In this document: positions 10,689 to 20,420 of the stretch, piece after piece
Position numbering within the stretch: the stretch's first letter is position 1
Layout: each line of letters opens with the position of its first letter
Assembly (NCBI GenBank): GCA_029449245.1
Contig: JANATF010000027.1
Span: 36,001 to 100,000 of the forward strand
DNA: 64,000 nt
Source: Mortierella alpina
Lineage: Eukaryota; Mortierellomycota; Mortierellomycetes; Mortierellales; Mortierellaceae
Reading direction: 5' to 3'
Translations under genes and position numbers: made by a program
Notes under the pieces: model-generated
The model's database searches: none
What the model saw: the letters and a program-made list of their open reading frames with translations, nothing else
Told to the model about the DNA's origin: nothing

Positions 10689-10818
10689 GTGACACTCAAG
10701 AGAAAGATTAATGAGATCGTGCATGAGCTCTACCATCAGGGAGTTCTTTCGTCAGTCAATAAGAATCTCCCTCAAGGCTTGTCGGGCGATGTGCATCATA
10801 TGGAGTATTCGTTTGATG
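10689..10818 (+). pseudogene. Isolated exon-like remnant
   Basis: An open stretch of about 43 codons with good coding character (KRKINEIVHELYHQGVL) ends at a GTAAGC donor. It has no upstream ATG and no continuing exon that I could find. It is probably the remnant of a larger gene. Not assigned to a family. Confidence 0.3.
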
Positions 10819-10829
10819 GTAAGCGCAGC

Positions 10830-11373
10830 ACCTTTCTTGACCTTCCTCTGCTCTTTACAGCTCCCTGCGGCTGCATGATCACCATTCGTCACCGTGTCCA
10901 TTCTGAGTTCCGCAATGCCCCTTGGTAGTGAGGCAGTTATGTCTGGATTCGTAAGGACGTAGCTCTAACTCAGCAGGGACTTCTCTGAAATCCGCACCTC
11001 CTCGGTAATCTAGGAACATCCAAAGCGATTTATTGATACCAAGTCCAGAACATGAACGCTGAGAGTGTCGGTGCATGCCAGATGCGAACCACAGACGCAC
11101 ACATAAGACATGTCGTTGTCCTCGTCTCTCCGAAAGCATAGGACGACGCCTTGAAGAACCAGGGTGTATTCGGCTTGCTGATGGTACCGTTGGAGGTGTC
11201 TTTGATCCTTTTTCGTAAGTGAAGAATCGTCTTTGTCGAGTAGGCTCCTCTTGCAGTAGCCGAAGTTACAGCAGTTTTTCGCATGGAGTGAGATTGATGC
11301 TCAAGCTCAAGCGGCGGTATTTTTAATTCTGAGCTATTACATCACCGAAGCATCTTTGCATGTAAGTACTTTA
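10830..11373. other. Intergenic, no clear gene
   Basis: About 540 bp with only short open frames. A minus-strand stretch at 11040-11280 has some protein-like character but neither a clear start nor exons. I would not call it a gene. Confidence 0.35.
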
Positions 11374-12383
11374 TTACGACGAACGAAACATGTTACGCCT
11401 TGCTTCACTGAGCTTATCCTTGGTTGCTGCAGACAAAGCGCTGGCCGCTACAACTGCAACTCGCGCCTTTTCTACTTTACTGTTGGCCTCCAAGAGCTGT
11501 TTTCTTGCGTCATTGAGTTCACGCTTGCGCATTATAGACAGGTCTTCAGCTGCTTCAGCGTCTTTTCTGCGGTCCTCGACTTCGGTCCACCGCGTCTTGA
11601 AAATCTCGAACATTCTTGCTTCGGCCTCGCCTTCCAAAAAATCACTTGCTCGTAGTACATTATTTGCAATCGACCTTCCAGACATTTCTCGAGTGAGCAT
11701 GCGATAACGATTGACGCAGGATTCGCCATGGAGGACGACGGCATTCTCCACTCGCTGTCGATATTCGTCAAGCATTGCAAACAAATCGTCGCACAACTGA
11801 TGCTGTGTTAATGTGTTGCCTGTGGTAAGAGGAAAATCCGAGGGGTCGTTTAGAGTAGTATCGTCTGAATCATCCACGGATATAACTTCCACCTCCAAGA
11901 GATTTTCTTCGAGAGTGCGACCACCTTCAAGCAAAGGCAGGTGTGTTTGTGATACGCTGGCCCGAGGTGATTCAGGCACAGGCGAAATTTTCCCTGTAAC
12001 GGACATCATATCCGCTGCTGTTGGGTCGTCAACTGGTGGACTTCCGTCTAATGGTATCGAAAGCTTGCGCTTTGTGAGGCGTCGTTTCTTGCGCCTCTCG
12101 TTGATGCCAACGGGCATCACTACGTAGATTCTACTATGCAAAGTTGCAAACCAAAAAATGTTAATTCACCCTTCACTTAAAGACAGAATCATCGTCGATA
12201 GAACATATCACGAAGAAGCAAAGAACCATACCCTTCTGCTTCTTGGGCAGCAGCCCCGCCTTTTTCAAAATCAGCTTCTGAAGTGCGCTTTCTTGTGGGT
12301 CCGTTGGAAGCCGCATGCGTTGCAGAAATCAAAGGTAGAGTATTCATATCGCAGTGTGTTTGTGGGATGTCTGCTGTATCCAT
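11374..12383 (-). CDS. Nuclear-type coiled-coil protein, copy 2
   Basis: Two exons, 12383-12232 and 12133-11374, give 303 aa. Exon 1 begins MDTADIPQ and has a TRKRTSE patch. Exon 2 opens with a very basic run (ERRKKRRLTKRK), likely nuclear targeting. The middle is acidic. The C-terminal 120 residues form a coiled coil with the block ARKQLLEANSK. Exon structure, splice phase and sequence match the gene at 2064-3074, so they are paralogues. A third protein of similar build, 47684-48513, lies in the 28-61 kb block. Role unknown; a scaffold or transcription-related protein is possible. Confidence 0.7.
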
Positions 12384-12400
12384 TTCAGTGGGAGGAACAA

Positions 12401-12442
12401 AGTACTTATATATTATTCATGGCAGAAGAAGGGCTGAGTTAA
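12401..12442 (-). promoter_or_regulatory. TATA box and GGGCTGAGT motif
   Basis: The minus strand reads ATAATATATAAGTAC at 12401-12415, 18 bp upstream of the ATG of the coiled-coil gene. GGGCTGAGTT lies on the plus strand at 12431-12440. This is the same pairing of TATA and GGCTNAGT as in the 28-61 kb block. Confidence 0.4.
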
Positions 12443-12613
12443 GAGCATACCTGAAAAATGGTGGCAAAGAACACTCGCTCTAGACCAAAACCTTCATGCA
12501 TGCAGAGACGGGGATAAAGAATTGGTATGCATGGCTGGAGAAGCGGTAACAGGGCTCGCAGGAAGATATCCAAGGCTATTCATGCATGCACACAGAGGGC
12601 TATGACGCGGAGG

Positions 12614-12765
12614 ATTGTATATCGTACATCTATCCATCCATCCATTCCATCCATCCATCCATCCATCCATCCATCCATCCATCCATCCATCCAGCCATCC
12701 ATCCATCCAGCCATCCATCCATCCATCCAGTCATCCAGCCATCCATCCATCCATCGTCAACCCAA
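12614..12765. repeat. (ATCC)n microsatellite
   Basis: Long run of CATC/ATCC tetranucleotides with a few CAGC interruptions. The complementary GGAT form occurs beside the 28S-derived piece at 20311 and at 25172-25270. Confidence 0.9.
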
Positions 12766-12808
12766 TTCATCCATTCATATCATGTTCATGTGACAAATAA
12801 GATGCCAT

Positions 12809-13435
12809 CTAACTCTTTAATGACTTTCTAAGACTAAGATACTGCTGCTTTAACCGCTCATTATCATCCCGCGCTTCATTCAGCTCGTCAATGGCCCTTT
12901 TGAGTACTCGTTCATGTTTCTCGAAAATGTCGAGCTCGTTCAAGTCTTGATCAATGGTTGACTCGTCCGCCGTAGCCAGCACAGCTGGAGCGTTTTCGGT
13001 CGTGGTTCTTGTGGCCTCAAACCCCGGATTGTCCTTCGTACGTGGTTCCCCAGTTTCCAACACTTGTTGTATCTCCTCGGCAATCTTTATACAGGGTTTC
13101 CGATTCATTGTGGTGTGTTCCGATCCTAAGATGTGGGTTTTTAGGCTGGAAAAGCAAACATGTTGCGAATGACAGGGGCAAACATAATACATGTCCTTCT
13201 CGTCATTCCTCTTGAAGGTGAGCTCCACCCCCCGAACCGTCACGGTGTGTATCGTAGATGTATGGTATCCTTGAACATGCTGCTTTTGTGACTTGGTCAG
13301 GCTCTTGCCAGGCTCCAGCAGACCTTTGATGCAAATTTTGAATGTGCAACTTGTGGCAGCCTTGTCCCCGGTAGTGTTAGGTAGACTCTTGCGGACTAAT
13401 TGCCCAGAATCTTCGTCGCTGTTGAATTCGTCCAT
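12809..13435 (-). CDS. Zinc-finger-like protein with C-terminal coiled coil
   Basis: Single exon, 208 aa. A basic N-terminal part is followed by a candidate zinc-binding segment at about residues 85-108 (CPCH, then [13 protein letters not shown]). It has the Cys/His spacing of a C2H2-like or BED-like finger, but the second Cys is unusually close to the first. The last roughly 45 residues ([20 protein letters not shown]) form a heptad-like coiled coil. DNA or RNA binding is inferred. The 5' end adjoins low-complexity sequence at 13440-13560, so an upstream exon cannot be excluded. Confidence 0.5.
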   Translation of the reverse strand: MDEFNSDEDSGQLVRKSLPNTTGDKAATSCTFKICIKGLLEPGKSLTKSQKQHVQGYHTSTIHTVTVRGVELTFKRNDEKDMYYVCPCHSQHVCFSSLKTHILGSEHTTMNRKPCIKIAEEIQQVLETGEPRTKDNPGFEATRTTTENAPAVLATADESTIDQDLNELDIFEKHERVLKRAIDELNEARDDNERLKQQYLSLRKSLKS

Positions 13436-13559
13436 TACTGGGAATCAGTTGGCAGATGAAAGTTAGTGTTATTGAATAGAAAAAGTGAAGGCTCGTGTTA
13501 TTGAATAGAGAAAGAATAAATGGAAGGGCAGAAACCTGTGCGCAAAGAGTGAGGTAAAC

Positions 13560-14230
13560 AAAGAAGAGAGTTGGCGCTTGCATTGATGCAGCATGGATGA
13601 GGAAAAGGGGCAAAAGATCCTTGCACTCCAAAGAAATGGACGGATGCGGCATAGATGAGGCAAGTGATACACACGCAACAAAGAAAGGGCGCCTGCACTG
13701 ATGCAGCCTGGATGAGGCAAAACGGCGAGCATCCATCTCTCTACACTCAAATACGCCGACTTGCATGCAAGAAAAGAGCGCTAGTGATGCAGCATGGATG
13801 CATCATGGATGAGGCATGGATGAGGCGAAAGTGGCAAAAGATCCTGCACTCCAAAGAAATGTACGGATGCAGCATAGATGAGGCAAGTGATACACACACA
13901 ACAAAGAAAGGGCGCTTGCACTGATGCAGCCTGGATGAGGCAAAACGGCGAGCATCCATCTCTCTACACTCAAAGCAACGTAAATACGCCGACTTGCATG
14001 CAAGAAAAGAGCGCTAGTGATGCAGCATGGATGCATCATGGATGAGGCATGGATGAGGCGAAAGTGGCAAAAGATTCCTGCAAGAAATGTACGGATACGA
14101 GTGGTATGGATGAGGCGAGTGATACACACACAACGCTGGTGTTTGCATTGATGCAGCATGGATGAGGCAAAAAGGCGCTAGTGTTTGCACTGATGCAACA
14201 TGGATGAGGCGAGGAAGGGAGGCCCATCCA
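13560..14230. repeat. Complex minisatellite, copy 2
   Basis: Near-identical second copy of the higher-order repeat at 4399-5040, with the same word order. The homology continues without a break into the unique flank and CRN promoter (14222-14520). This shows a segmental duplication of about 0.9 kb and not independent repeat growth. Confidence 0.85.
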
Positions 14231-14474
14231 GCTCCGTGACACGATACACCTTAGCCAATTGTTGCCAGATTGGGTGCGAGCTGATCGCAGACCATGATGC
14301 TGACCCGCAAATGCCACAGTGCTACAGTCGATGTATGTAGTCTGTATTGGGCGGAGGACAATTCTTGATATCGCATTCAGAGCCTCCTTGCAGTGAAGTA
14401 TAAAAGATGTTACGCAGTCGTTATGCTTACAAGACTACTTCCTAGCCCCTTTTTTTATACTATCAACCATCGCC

Positions 14475-14771
14475 ATGCTTTTGAGATTCATGTGTATCGT
14501 TGAAGGGAGACCAGATCTGGAACCCTTCCCTGTAGAACCGAGATCTTGGTACACTGTGGCTTGTTTGAAGGACCTCGTCTGGCAAGCAGCAAAGGAACAG
14601 CTCGATGATATTGGCCCTGAGGTTTTAGAGCTTTGGTGGATCCCATTCAATGCACAACACCGGAGGGAAAAACTCACCTCAATACGAGGACTTGAAGGCT
14701 TTATCTCTGAAGGTTCAAGGAATGGCTACGTGAGCGCTGATGTCCCTGACTGGGTTAAACCATTTTTGTAA
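14475..14771 (+). CDS. Stand-alone CRN N-terminal domain protein
   Basis: Single exon, 98 aa. It starts with a CRN-type first strand (RFMCIVEGRP), has the central helix block (VACLKDLVWQA) and the LELWWIPF strand, and ends soon after the last strand of the ubiquitin-like fold (DVPDWVKPFL). No effector domain follows before the stop. The promoter has a TATAAAAG box near 14400. A truncated twin stands at 5278. Possibly a complete small protein, since several such header-only genes occur in this window. Confidence 0.65.
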   Translation: MLLRFMCIVEGRPDLEPFPVEPRSWYTVACLKDLVWQAAKEQLDDIGPEVLELWWIPFNAQHRREKLTSIRGLEGFISEGSRNGYVSADVPDWVKPFL

Positions 14772-14954
14772 TAGTAGTTGAAGTCATACAAATATGTTGC
14801 CCGTGCGCTTATATAAAGTTCACTGATTCAATCAACCGGTAATCATTTGAATGAAACTGACTACATTCAAATAAAAGTTCTATAAAGATCGCCCTTTTCT
14901 ACGTTCGCGTCACACCATATTTCTTTCCCATATTTCTTTCCCTTCTAACTCAAA

Positions 14955-16250
14955 ATGCTCAAGTTCCCAAACTCTCCTCCCAAGATGACCAGGCGCTCGT
15001 CACAACTGATCACTGTATTCTGCATCATCGATGGCCAGCCGTCGTCAAGCTCCTTTTGCATCAAGATCTCCAACGGGTTTACCGTTGATGATCTCAAGAC
15101 CAGCATCAAAACTAAGCAGTTTCAGCTCTTCAAGAACATCGAGGCAATCAGCCTCAGGCTTTGGAGGGTCCTCATCGATGAAGCGTCTCATCACGACAAA
15201 GTGGTCCTGCTTTCTGATGTCAGTGCCATGGATAAGAAGCTCCTAATGTCAACGGATCGTCTTTCTGCTATATTTCCGAAACCTCCATCTGAGGGCTACA
15301 TTCATATCGTCATCGAGAACAGTGGCGCTCCAGAATGCCAGCAAGACCAAGACTATGCTCGAAATCAAGCCACCACTCCGGATTTGCCTGTACTATCCAC
15401 CGCCAAGGACAACAACACATGCCAACGAAATTTGGTTCCCCTGGCCCAGTCCTCCATACCTGACCAGGTCAAGCAACAACCTTCCCCAGACTTACCAACG
15501 GTTCCGAAATCAGGAACAGCCCCGCCTGAGGACAAACCACCGCATCATGTCAAATTCTGTGCGCAAGACCCAGCTCCATGTGTTGCCGCCATCATTTTAA
15601 GCGAGACAAGCAAGCACGACCACTCAGTGAACTCTACCGCCGCTGGTGAGGCTAGTCATCAGAGTGAGCAAGTCACCCCCGATCCGTCCGATGCTGCTGT
15701 GGTTCGAACACTCAAACTCAAACGAACCTTTTCCTTCATGGAAGAAACCACTGGCGACACACCAGAACAAGACATCATTCCATGCACATCTCGCCCAGCG
15801 TCTTCTACCAAGAGGGTCTGCTTCCCTCCTCAAATGGACCGCCACGATCACTCAGTGGACTCTACCGCCGCTGACGAGGCCAGTGATCACAGCGAGCAAG
15901 GCAGCCCCAAGTCCTCTAACCCTGCTGAGGTTCGAAGACTCAAACGCATCATTTCTTTCATGGAAGGAGAAAATCACGAGTCATCGGAGCGTATTAATTT
16001 GATTTACCAAGCTCAAGATGCCATCCGCAAGCTGAACAACGACAAACGACGTGCTACCTTGGACTTGCTTCAAAACTCTATCGAGCTTTTTGGACCGGCG
16101 CGAGAACAGGCATCGCACAGCATGCTTAAAGACCTTGAGAAAATAGCAAAAGTGACGCGCAGACACTTTCGAGATTTCAACAACAGGATTGATAAAATCA
16201 ACAAGTGGATGCAACACGCCGAGGGGCTAGATCATAATCTCTTGGAGTGA
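14955..16250 (+). CDS. Crinkler-type protein with helical C-terminal domain
   Basis: Single exon, 431 aa. Residues 15-125 are a typical CRN header (VFCIIDGQPSS, VDDLKTSIKTKQF, LRLWRVLI, IHIVIENS). The middle is disordered, Pro/Ser/Thr-rich, and contains two related segments of about 45 aa (HDHSV-STAA-EAS-SEQ and then SFMEE/SFMEG). The last roughly 95 residues (SSERINLIYQ, DAIRKLNNDKRRATLDLL, KINKWMQHAEGL) match the C terminus of the repeat protein at 5602-6378. No nuclease or kinase motif is visible. A header-plus-tail effector role is inferred from the CRN family. Confidence 0.75.
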   Translation: MLKFPNSPPKMTRRSSQLITVFCIIDGQPSSSSFCIKISNGFTVDDLKTSIKTKQFQLFKNIEAISLRLWRVLIDEASHHDKVVLLSDVSAMDKKLLMSTDRLSAIFPKPPSEGYIHIVIENSGAPECQQDQDYARNQATTPDLPVLSTAKDNNTCQRNLVPLAQSSIPDQVKQQPSPDLPTVPKSGTAPPEDKPPHHVKFCAQDPAPCVAAIILSETSKHDHSVNSTAAGEASHQSEQVTPDPSDAAVVRTLKLKRTFSFMEETTGDTPEQDIIPCTSRPASSTKRVCFPPQMDRHDHSVDSTAADEASDHSEQGSPKSSNPAEVRRLKRIISFMEGENHESSERINLIYQAQDAIRKLNNDKRRATLDLLQNSIELFGPAREQASHSMLKDLEKIAKVTRRHFRDFNNRIDKINKWMQHAEGLDHNLLE

Positions 16251-17006
16251 AATAGTCTTACACTCCATCATCAATGTGTTGTTAAAATAAATATCGTAGT
16301 GCTTTGATTGAAATAATTATCTTACTACTTTGAGCTCGAGTATCTCCGTGATGATCTTGATCATTAGCTAGAGCCTTAATCTAGAACAAAGAGCATCCAT
16401 GGGCAGTCCCTAGCGTACATATCAAATATCAAAGGGAGAGAAAAAAAATGCATGTGGATCTTCGAGTTATGACGTTTGCATCCATTCATTATACATTAAG
16501 ATCTTGGTCTGTGCTTTAACAAGGCTTGACGCAAAATTCTGGCGGCACTAAGATGACGTGGATTATGGCAACAAAGTAGCCAAACTGATTTGCCTTGAGT
16601 TCGAGCCCTTTCGAAAAATTTGGGCAAGACTTTTCCACTATACTTCAGGTGCATTGATACGAGACGTCAGTAGAAGTCAAGACATTCTTGACGCTTGGCT
16701 GAGACTAAATCAAAGTTCCTGACCAAAAGGCAAAATTTGGGTCATCTTGAGGGCCACACCAACCAAATGCACCTAGATAAAAAGCGCGCAATGGAACTTG
16801 CCTGTGTAGAACCTCAGGAAAGAAATTTGGTTGGTCTTCGAAGAACCTCAAGCGGGCAAACGTGAAGCAGTGTAAAGAAATGTCAGGGACACAGGTGTTC
16901 TTCCCCCTTGAGGTTTTGATAGCCACCAGATTGTATAAAACTTGAACCCCATTCCTTCCACTTCCCATACCCATCTTTCATCTTCCATCTTCCATCCTTT
17001 CTCTCT
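16251..17006. other. Intergenic with promoter of the BTB gene
   Basis: No gene recognised. AATAAATA near 16287 may serve as the polyadenylation signal of the CRN gene. A TATA-like GTATAAAACTTG stands at about 16934, roughly 70 bp upstream of the BTB start. Confidence 0.4.
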
Positions 17007-17819
17007 ATGTCAGACATATCAGATATTTACGACGAATTACTGGCATCCAAGGAGGGCGACATCCTCGTCAAACTTAAAGACGGAAATGAGCTCAGGGTCA
17101 TCTCATTTCTAATCAAGAAGCGCTCATCAGTGTTCAAAACAATGTTGGAGTCCTCGATGCAAGAATCTGTAACCGGAGTGATTGATCTGTCTTCGCGGTA
17201 CAGTCTCGAGGCATTTCGCGAGTTTATGGCTCACATGTACTACAACAAGCGCTACACTGGATCATACCTGCCTCTCTTGTTCGAGATTCTCTGTATTACG
17301 GACTACTACGACGTCAATGCCTATAGCGCATACATCGACGATCGGATCATCAAGCTCATAACAGACGTACCCATGTGCCTCATGATTGCCAACGAGGCTC
17401 GAAAGCATGGAGCTCTAGCAACAAATATTTATTCTAAGTGCCTAGAATTCTTGTCGGAAGCTCTCAAACCACGGAAGGTTGTATGCTATGATGCGAATAG
17501 CGGAGACTCAAGGGCTTGGTGCTGTGCACCCCATTCCACAAAGTGCAAGGACCATGTGGATCCAAAGGACCCCAGCAGGTACACTGTGGGTGGCTTAGTG
17601 GCGTGTATACATCACACACGTAGCTACCACGGCCACAGACCCAATCTCGAGTCTGCGTTTACTCGCAGATGCTGCTCCCATAGCCCGGTCAAATTTACGG
17701 CAGCTCTGACGACCATCAAGCAGCTCCCTGACTTCATTGTGGACGATCTCAACTCGGCCGAGATGAAGGAGAAGGGGCAAGAGAACAAGACTTCATCGCT
17801 GATGACATCAAACCAGTAA
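17007..17819 (+). CDS. BTB/POZ domain protein
   Basis: Single exon, 270 aa. Residues 15-125 fit a BTB fold: GDILVKLKDGNELRV, then SFLIKKRSSVFKTML, then VIDLSSRYSLEAFREF and the MYYNKRY turn. A BACK-like helical part follows. The C-terminal part has several Cys/His (CCAPHSTKC, RCCSHS) and ends with LPDFIVDDLNS. BTB proteins commonly serve as cullin-3 substrate adaptors or transcription cofactors; the partner here is unknown. A remnant of the same C-terminal segment lies at about 59220-59375, downstream of sequence that is also duplicated at 61780-62000. Confidence 0.75.
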   Translation: MSDISDIYDELLASKEGDILVKLKDGNELRVISFLIKKRSSVFKTMLESSMQESVTGVIDLSSRYSLEAFREFMAHMYYNKRYTGSYLPLLFEILCITDYYDVNAYSAYIDDRIIKLITDVPMCLMIANEARKHGALATNIYSKCLEFLSEALKPRKVVCYDANSGDSRAWCCAPHSTKCKDHVDPKDPSRYTVGGLVACIHHTRSYHGHRPNLESAFTRRCCSHSPVKFTAALTTIKQLPDFIVDDLNSAEMKEKGQENKTSSLMTSNQ

Positions 17820-18248
17820 TTAATGAAGACACTTCGAGACATAGTTTCTTGTATTAAACGGAAGCGATGCAGCTCATTTGGGCTGCGTCTCATCTTAACA
17901 GATCGTTCCCTGATGCTATCAAAGCTTTTGATTTGCATTCTGCTGTGCCCGCTGCTACGCCCGCTACTTAGAAGGGCTGCAGCCGGTTTAGGGGTGGTGA
18001 CGAAAACACAATTGGAAAATCTCAGCACCGACAATTTCTGCTCGACCTTGCCAGTTACCAGGGTGCTTCAGTTATGCCACCAAAATCCCTCGCTAAAGCG
18101 GGACACTGTGTGGTGTTGGATCCAAAGAGGTGAACCCTCTAATGATGGTTATCCAACGTTGTCTGGCAAAAATCTCGCCTACGATCCCTTTTCTTTTTTG
18201 GACTATGTGCATATTTACAGGTCAACGAGATTTTCTAAACTGTGCTAT

Positions 18249-18647
18249 CTAAGCAGTTATGTTAGAGAAGTTTATCTCACAGGTGACTTTCTTGAGAGGA
18301 AAGTCTCCACATGGAGGACAGTCACCACACGGGCTGCACGGTAACGGTGCAGGGCATGGGACAAAAGTCGGACACGGAGGTGGAGTCGGACACGGTATTT
18401 CGTCTACCTTCGTAATTGTACCACATCCACTACCATCTGAAGGCCATTCGAACTTCACAACGCAGGGACCGTGACAAGTGTACGTATCGACATCACAGTA
18501 AGCACAACCAACAGTCGAAGGGAAACCAGGTATGTCGATTACACCCTCCCTGAAATTACACGGACAATTAGGAGGCTTGGGACGTGGACCGGGAAGCCCA
18601 GCAAATGCAGAAGAAAGAATCGTAATAAATATGTGTATACGTCGCAT
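18249..18647 (-). CDS. Secreted cysteine-rich protein
   Basis: 132 aa with a signal peptide (MRRIHIFITILSSAFA, cleavage near residue 16). The mature part is rich in Pro and Cys, with repeats such as PCPTPPPCP, PCPAPLPC and CGDCPPCGD near the C terminus and an NCPCNF motif near the N terminus. A clear TATA box (CTATAAATACC on the minus strand, about 18764-18774) supports expression in this direction. The opposite strand also has an open frame, but it lacks such features. Small cysteine-rich secreted proteins are candidate effectors or wall proteins; no family recognised. Confidence 0.65.
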   Translation of the reverse strand: MRRIHIFITILSSAFAGLPGPRPKPPNCPCNFREGVIDIPGFPSTVGCAYCDVDTYTCHGPCVVKFEWPSDGSGCGTITKVDEIPCPTPPPCPTFVPCPAPLPCSPCGDCPPCGDFPLKKVTCEINFSNITA

Positions 18648-18789
18648 TATGGAGATTTTCCGTGTTTCTGGTGTTATGATTAAAAAACAGCTTAGCTTAG
18701 TCAGGTGAATATTGGTATTTCAGTGGGTTAATTTGTTGTATGTGAGTGAGAAAGAGTGCGGGTATTTATAGGGGGGCTTTGCGTACGTT

Positions 18790-19257
18790 CATTACGTTCA
18801 TAGCAAAGTTGGACAGGCTGCTGACAGGCTACTCACTGAGAAAATATGCGAAACACTTCCTGTAATTGGCTGGAAAGCCGGAACTTCTCATTCAGCTCCA
18901 TGCACATTCCCACAGTTGTGGCAGTGACAGCCTTTTTTTGAGACACGCTTTCTGAGACCATTTCACAACGCGATGCATCTCGGGATGCAGCACGTTATGC
19001 AGCATGGGAGGAAGACACAACCCGTGAAGGATTTCTTTGGGGCGCGACTTACGAGTAACTCAGACGTAACAGGCAGTGAAACATGTGAATATGCAGCCAA
19101 TCAGCATCATGCTTATTTCCTATTGTAGGTGGCCCGTGCTGTCTAGAACGAACATGGACAATCCACGAAAATCACTCAGCCAACAGAAAGTGAAACACTA
19201 ACGTTTGCCACGCAGGATTAAGGATGGCTTAGACTTGTTCTTTGTCTGCACTTCGAT
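18790..19257. other. Intergenic, nothing recognised
   Basis: No gene, repeat or RNA signature seen. It probably contained the original promoter of the peptide gene at 20014 before the retrocopy inserted at about 19271. Confidence 0.35.
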
Positions 19258-19979
19258 AAACCTTCCTTTGAGTAGGATGACACAACGGGCTTTTTTTTCT
19301 CCCTTTTTAAGCACCTTCTCGAATCATCGCACGAACCCTCGTAAGAAACCTTTCAAAAACGGCTACCACAATCCTCGCACAAACCCTGTACATCCTGCAA
19401 AAAAAAATCAATGCAAAAACATTTTCCCGCTTTACTGCTGCTTGTTACGTTAATCGGGACATGTACTCATGCATTTTGTACATGTAGTCGATGCGCAGTG
19501 CGAGTCGCATTTAAAACAGTCGAAAATATCAGTTTACCAGTAGCTGATTGTCGTTTCTATGAAGACCTAATGACATGCAGCTCTATGGGAAACGTCTTCC
19601 GTGGCATTTACAAAGTACCACTTCATTATACTCCATCTTGCCACCATCTCGTTAACGCGACCGGGCATATTTATGATGCAGGCATAATTAGCGGTTTCGT
19701 AAACATATGCAAGGATCTCCACGGTGAAATAGAACCACTGAACGATCCAAATTACAGTTGCTAGTACCTTTTCCTCAGCCTCTCGTTTATCTCTTCAGTC
19801 GTTTCGCCCGCCTGCGCCAGCCAGAACTCCTCCACGGCCATAACCCAAGACGCATCAACGGTCTAACCCGAAGCCTACGCGACCTGTTGTGAATGAATCA
19901 TCGTTTAGCAGATCGTCTGTCAATAAACTTATAAATTTGCTAAAGCAAAAAAAAAAAAAAAAAAAAAACCTTCCTTTGA
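19258..19979 (+). mobile_element. Processed retrocopy of an mRNA with poly(A) tail and target-site duplication
   Basis: A 14-bp word (AAACCTTCCTTTGA) occurs at 19258-19271 and again at 19966-19979. Between them lie a 5' leader, a 117-codon reading frame, a 3' region with AATAAA at 19922 and a run of 22 A (19947-19968) that abuts the second copy. The first three A of the right copy overlap the tail, so the certain duplication is 11-14 bp. This arrangement is the hallmark of LINE-type reverse transcription of a polyadenylated mRNA. Confidence 0.85.
19411..19764 (+). CDS. Secreted cysteine-rich protein encoded by the retrocopy
   Basis: 117 aa, no intron. A signal peptide (MQKHFPALLLLVTLIGTCTHA) is followed by a mature chain of about 96 residues with eight Cys (CTCSRCAV near the start, a C-terminal Cys). 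The reading frame is intact. The leader of about 139 nt and the tail of about 180 nt are those of the copied mRNA. No family recognised; candidate effector. Because retrocopies arrive without a promoter, expression would depend on the insertion site, which was upstream of the peptide gene at 20014. Confidence 0.7.
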   Translation: MQKHFPALLLLVTLIGTCTHAFCTCSRCAVRVAFKTVENISLPVADCRFYEDLMTCSSMGNVFRGIYKVPLHYTPSCHHLVNATGHIYDAGIISGFVNICKDLHGEIEPLNDPNYSC

Positions 19980-20013
19980 AAATAGTTCTTCCTTCAGAAT
20001 ATCTCACTAAGTC

Positions 20014-20202
20014 ATGCAGCGTTATCCTCGAGTTGTGCTTTCTTGTGCAGCATTGTTGGGGCTGATTTACGCTGCCACTCAAGCTACCAGCAACCTCTTT
20101 CCCGGAAAACGAGACAGTGATTCAGCAAGTCCCAGTGATGAACTTAAACATGCAAGATACGGTATCCCACTCGTCTCTGGAATATTTGGAGTCGGTTGCT
20201 GA
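20014..20202 (+). CDS. Small secreted peptide precursor
   Basis: 62 aa. An N-terminal signal peptide (about residues 1-21, hydrophobic VVLSCAALLGLIYA) is followed by a short spacer with a dibasic FPGKR site that a Kex2-type protease could cut. A Ser/Asp-rich linker comes next, and then a hydrophobic C-terminal stretch ending GIFGVGC. The lone C-terminal Cys is notable. The layout resembles a processed peptide (signalling peptide or RiPP-like precursor), but the frame is short. The retrocopy lies 35 bp upstream and has split its original promoter. Confidence 0.5.
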   Translation: MQRYPRVVLSCAALLGLIYAATQATSNLFPGKRDSDSASPSDELKHARYGIPLVSGIFGVGC

Positions 20203-20267
20203 GCATCATGGCTCGTTGTTGTCGTCTCTACATTCATCGATAAAACATTCATGGTTGAGAGGGCTTT

Positions 20268-20420
20268 TGGCTTGGGCAGCCAAGCGTTCATAGCAATGTT
20301 GCTTTTTGATGGATGGATGAATGGATGGAAGGATGGAGGATGGGAGCGTAGTAAGTGATTGCGTGGTAAAAATATCGTGACTGTGGAACGTAGCAATTGC
20401 AGTGGTAGAAATACATACTT
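20268..20420. repeat. 28S fragment + (GGAT)n + 48-bp satellite, composite 1
   Basis: Bases 20268-20310 match 28S rRNA from TGGCTTG to TTGCTTTTTGAT on the + strand. They pass directly into GGAT/GAAT tetranucleotides (20311-20344). Then come degenerate units of the satellite seen at 25276 and 27568 (GGGAGCGTAGTAAGTGATTG, GGAACGTAGCAATTGC). Confidence 0.75.

Noticed and set aside
12494-12831. Open frames rich in His/Pro/Ser or Trp/Asp/Gly in the ATCC run
   Set aside because: Pure translation of a tetranucleotide repeat.
13377-14317. Open frames in the second minisatellite
   Set aside because: Same reason as for the first copy.
17823-18344. 173-codon frame after the BTB gene
   Set aside because: Overlaps the better supported secreted-protein gene on the other strand and has no start context or domain.
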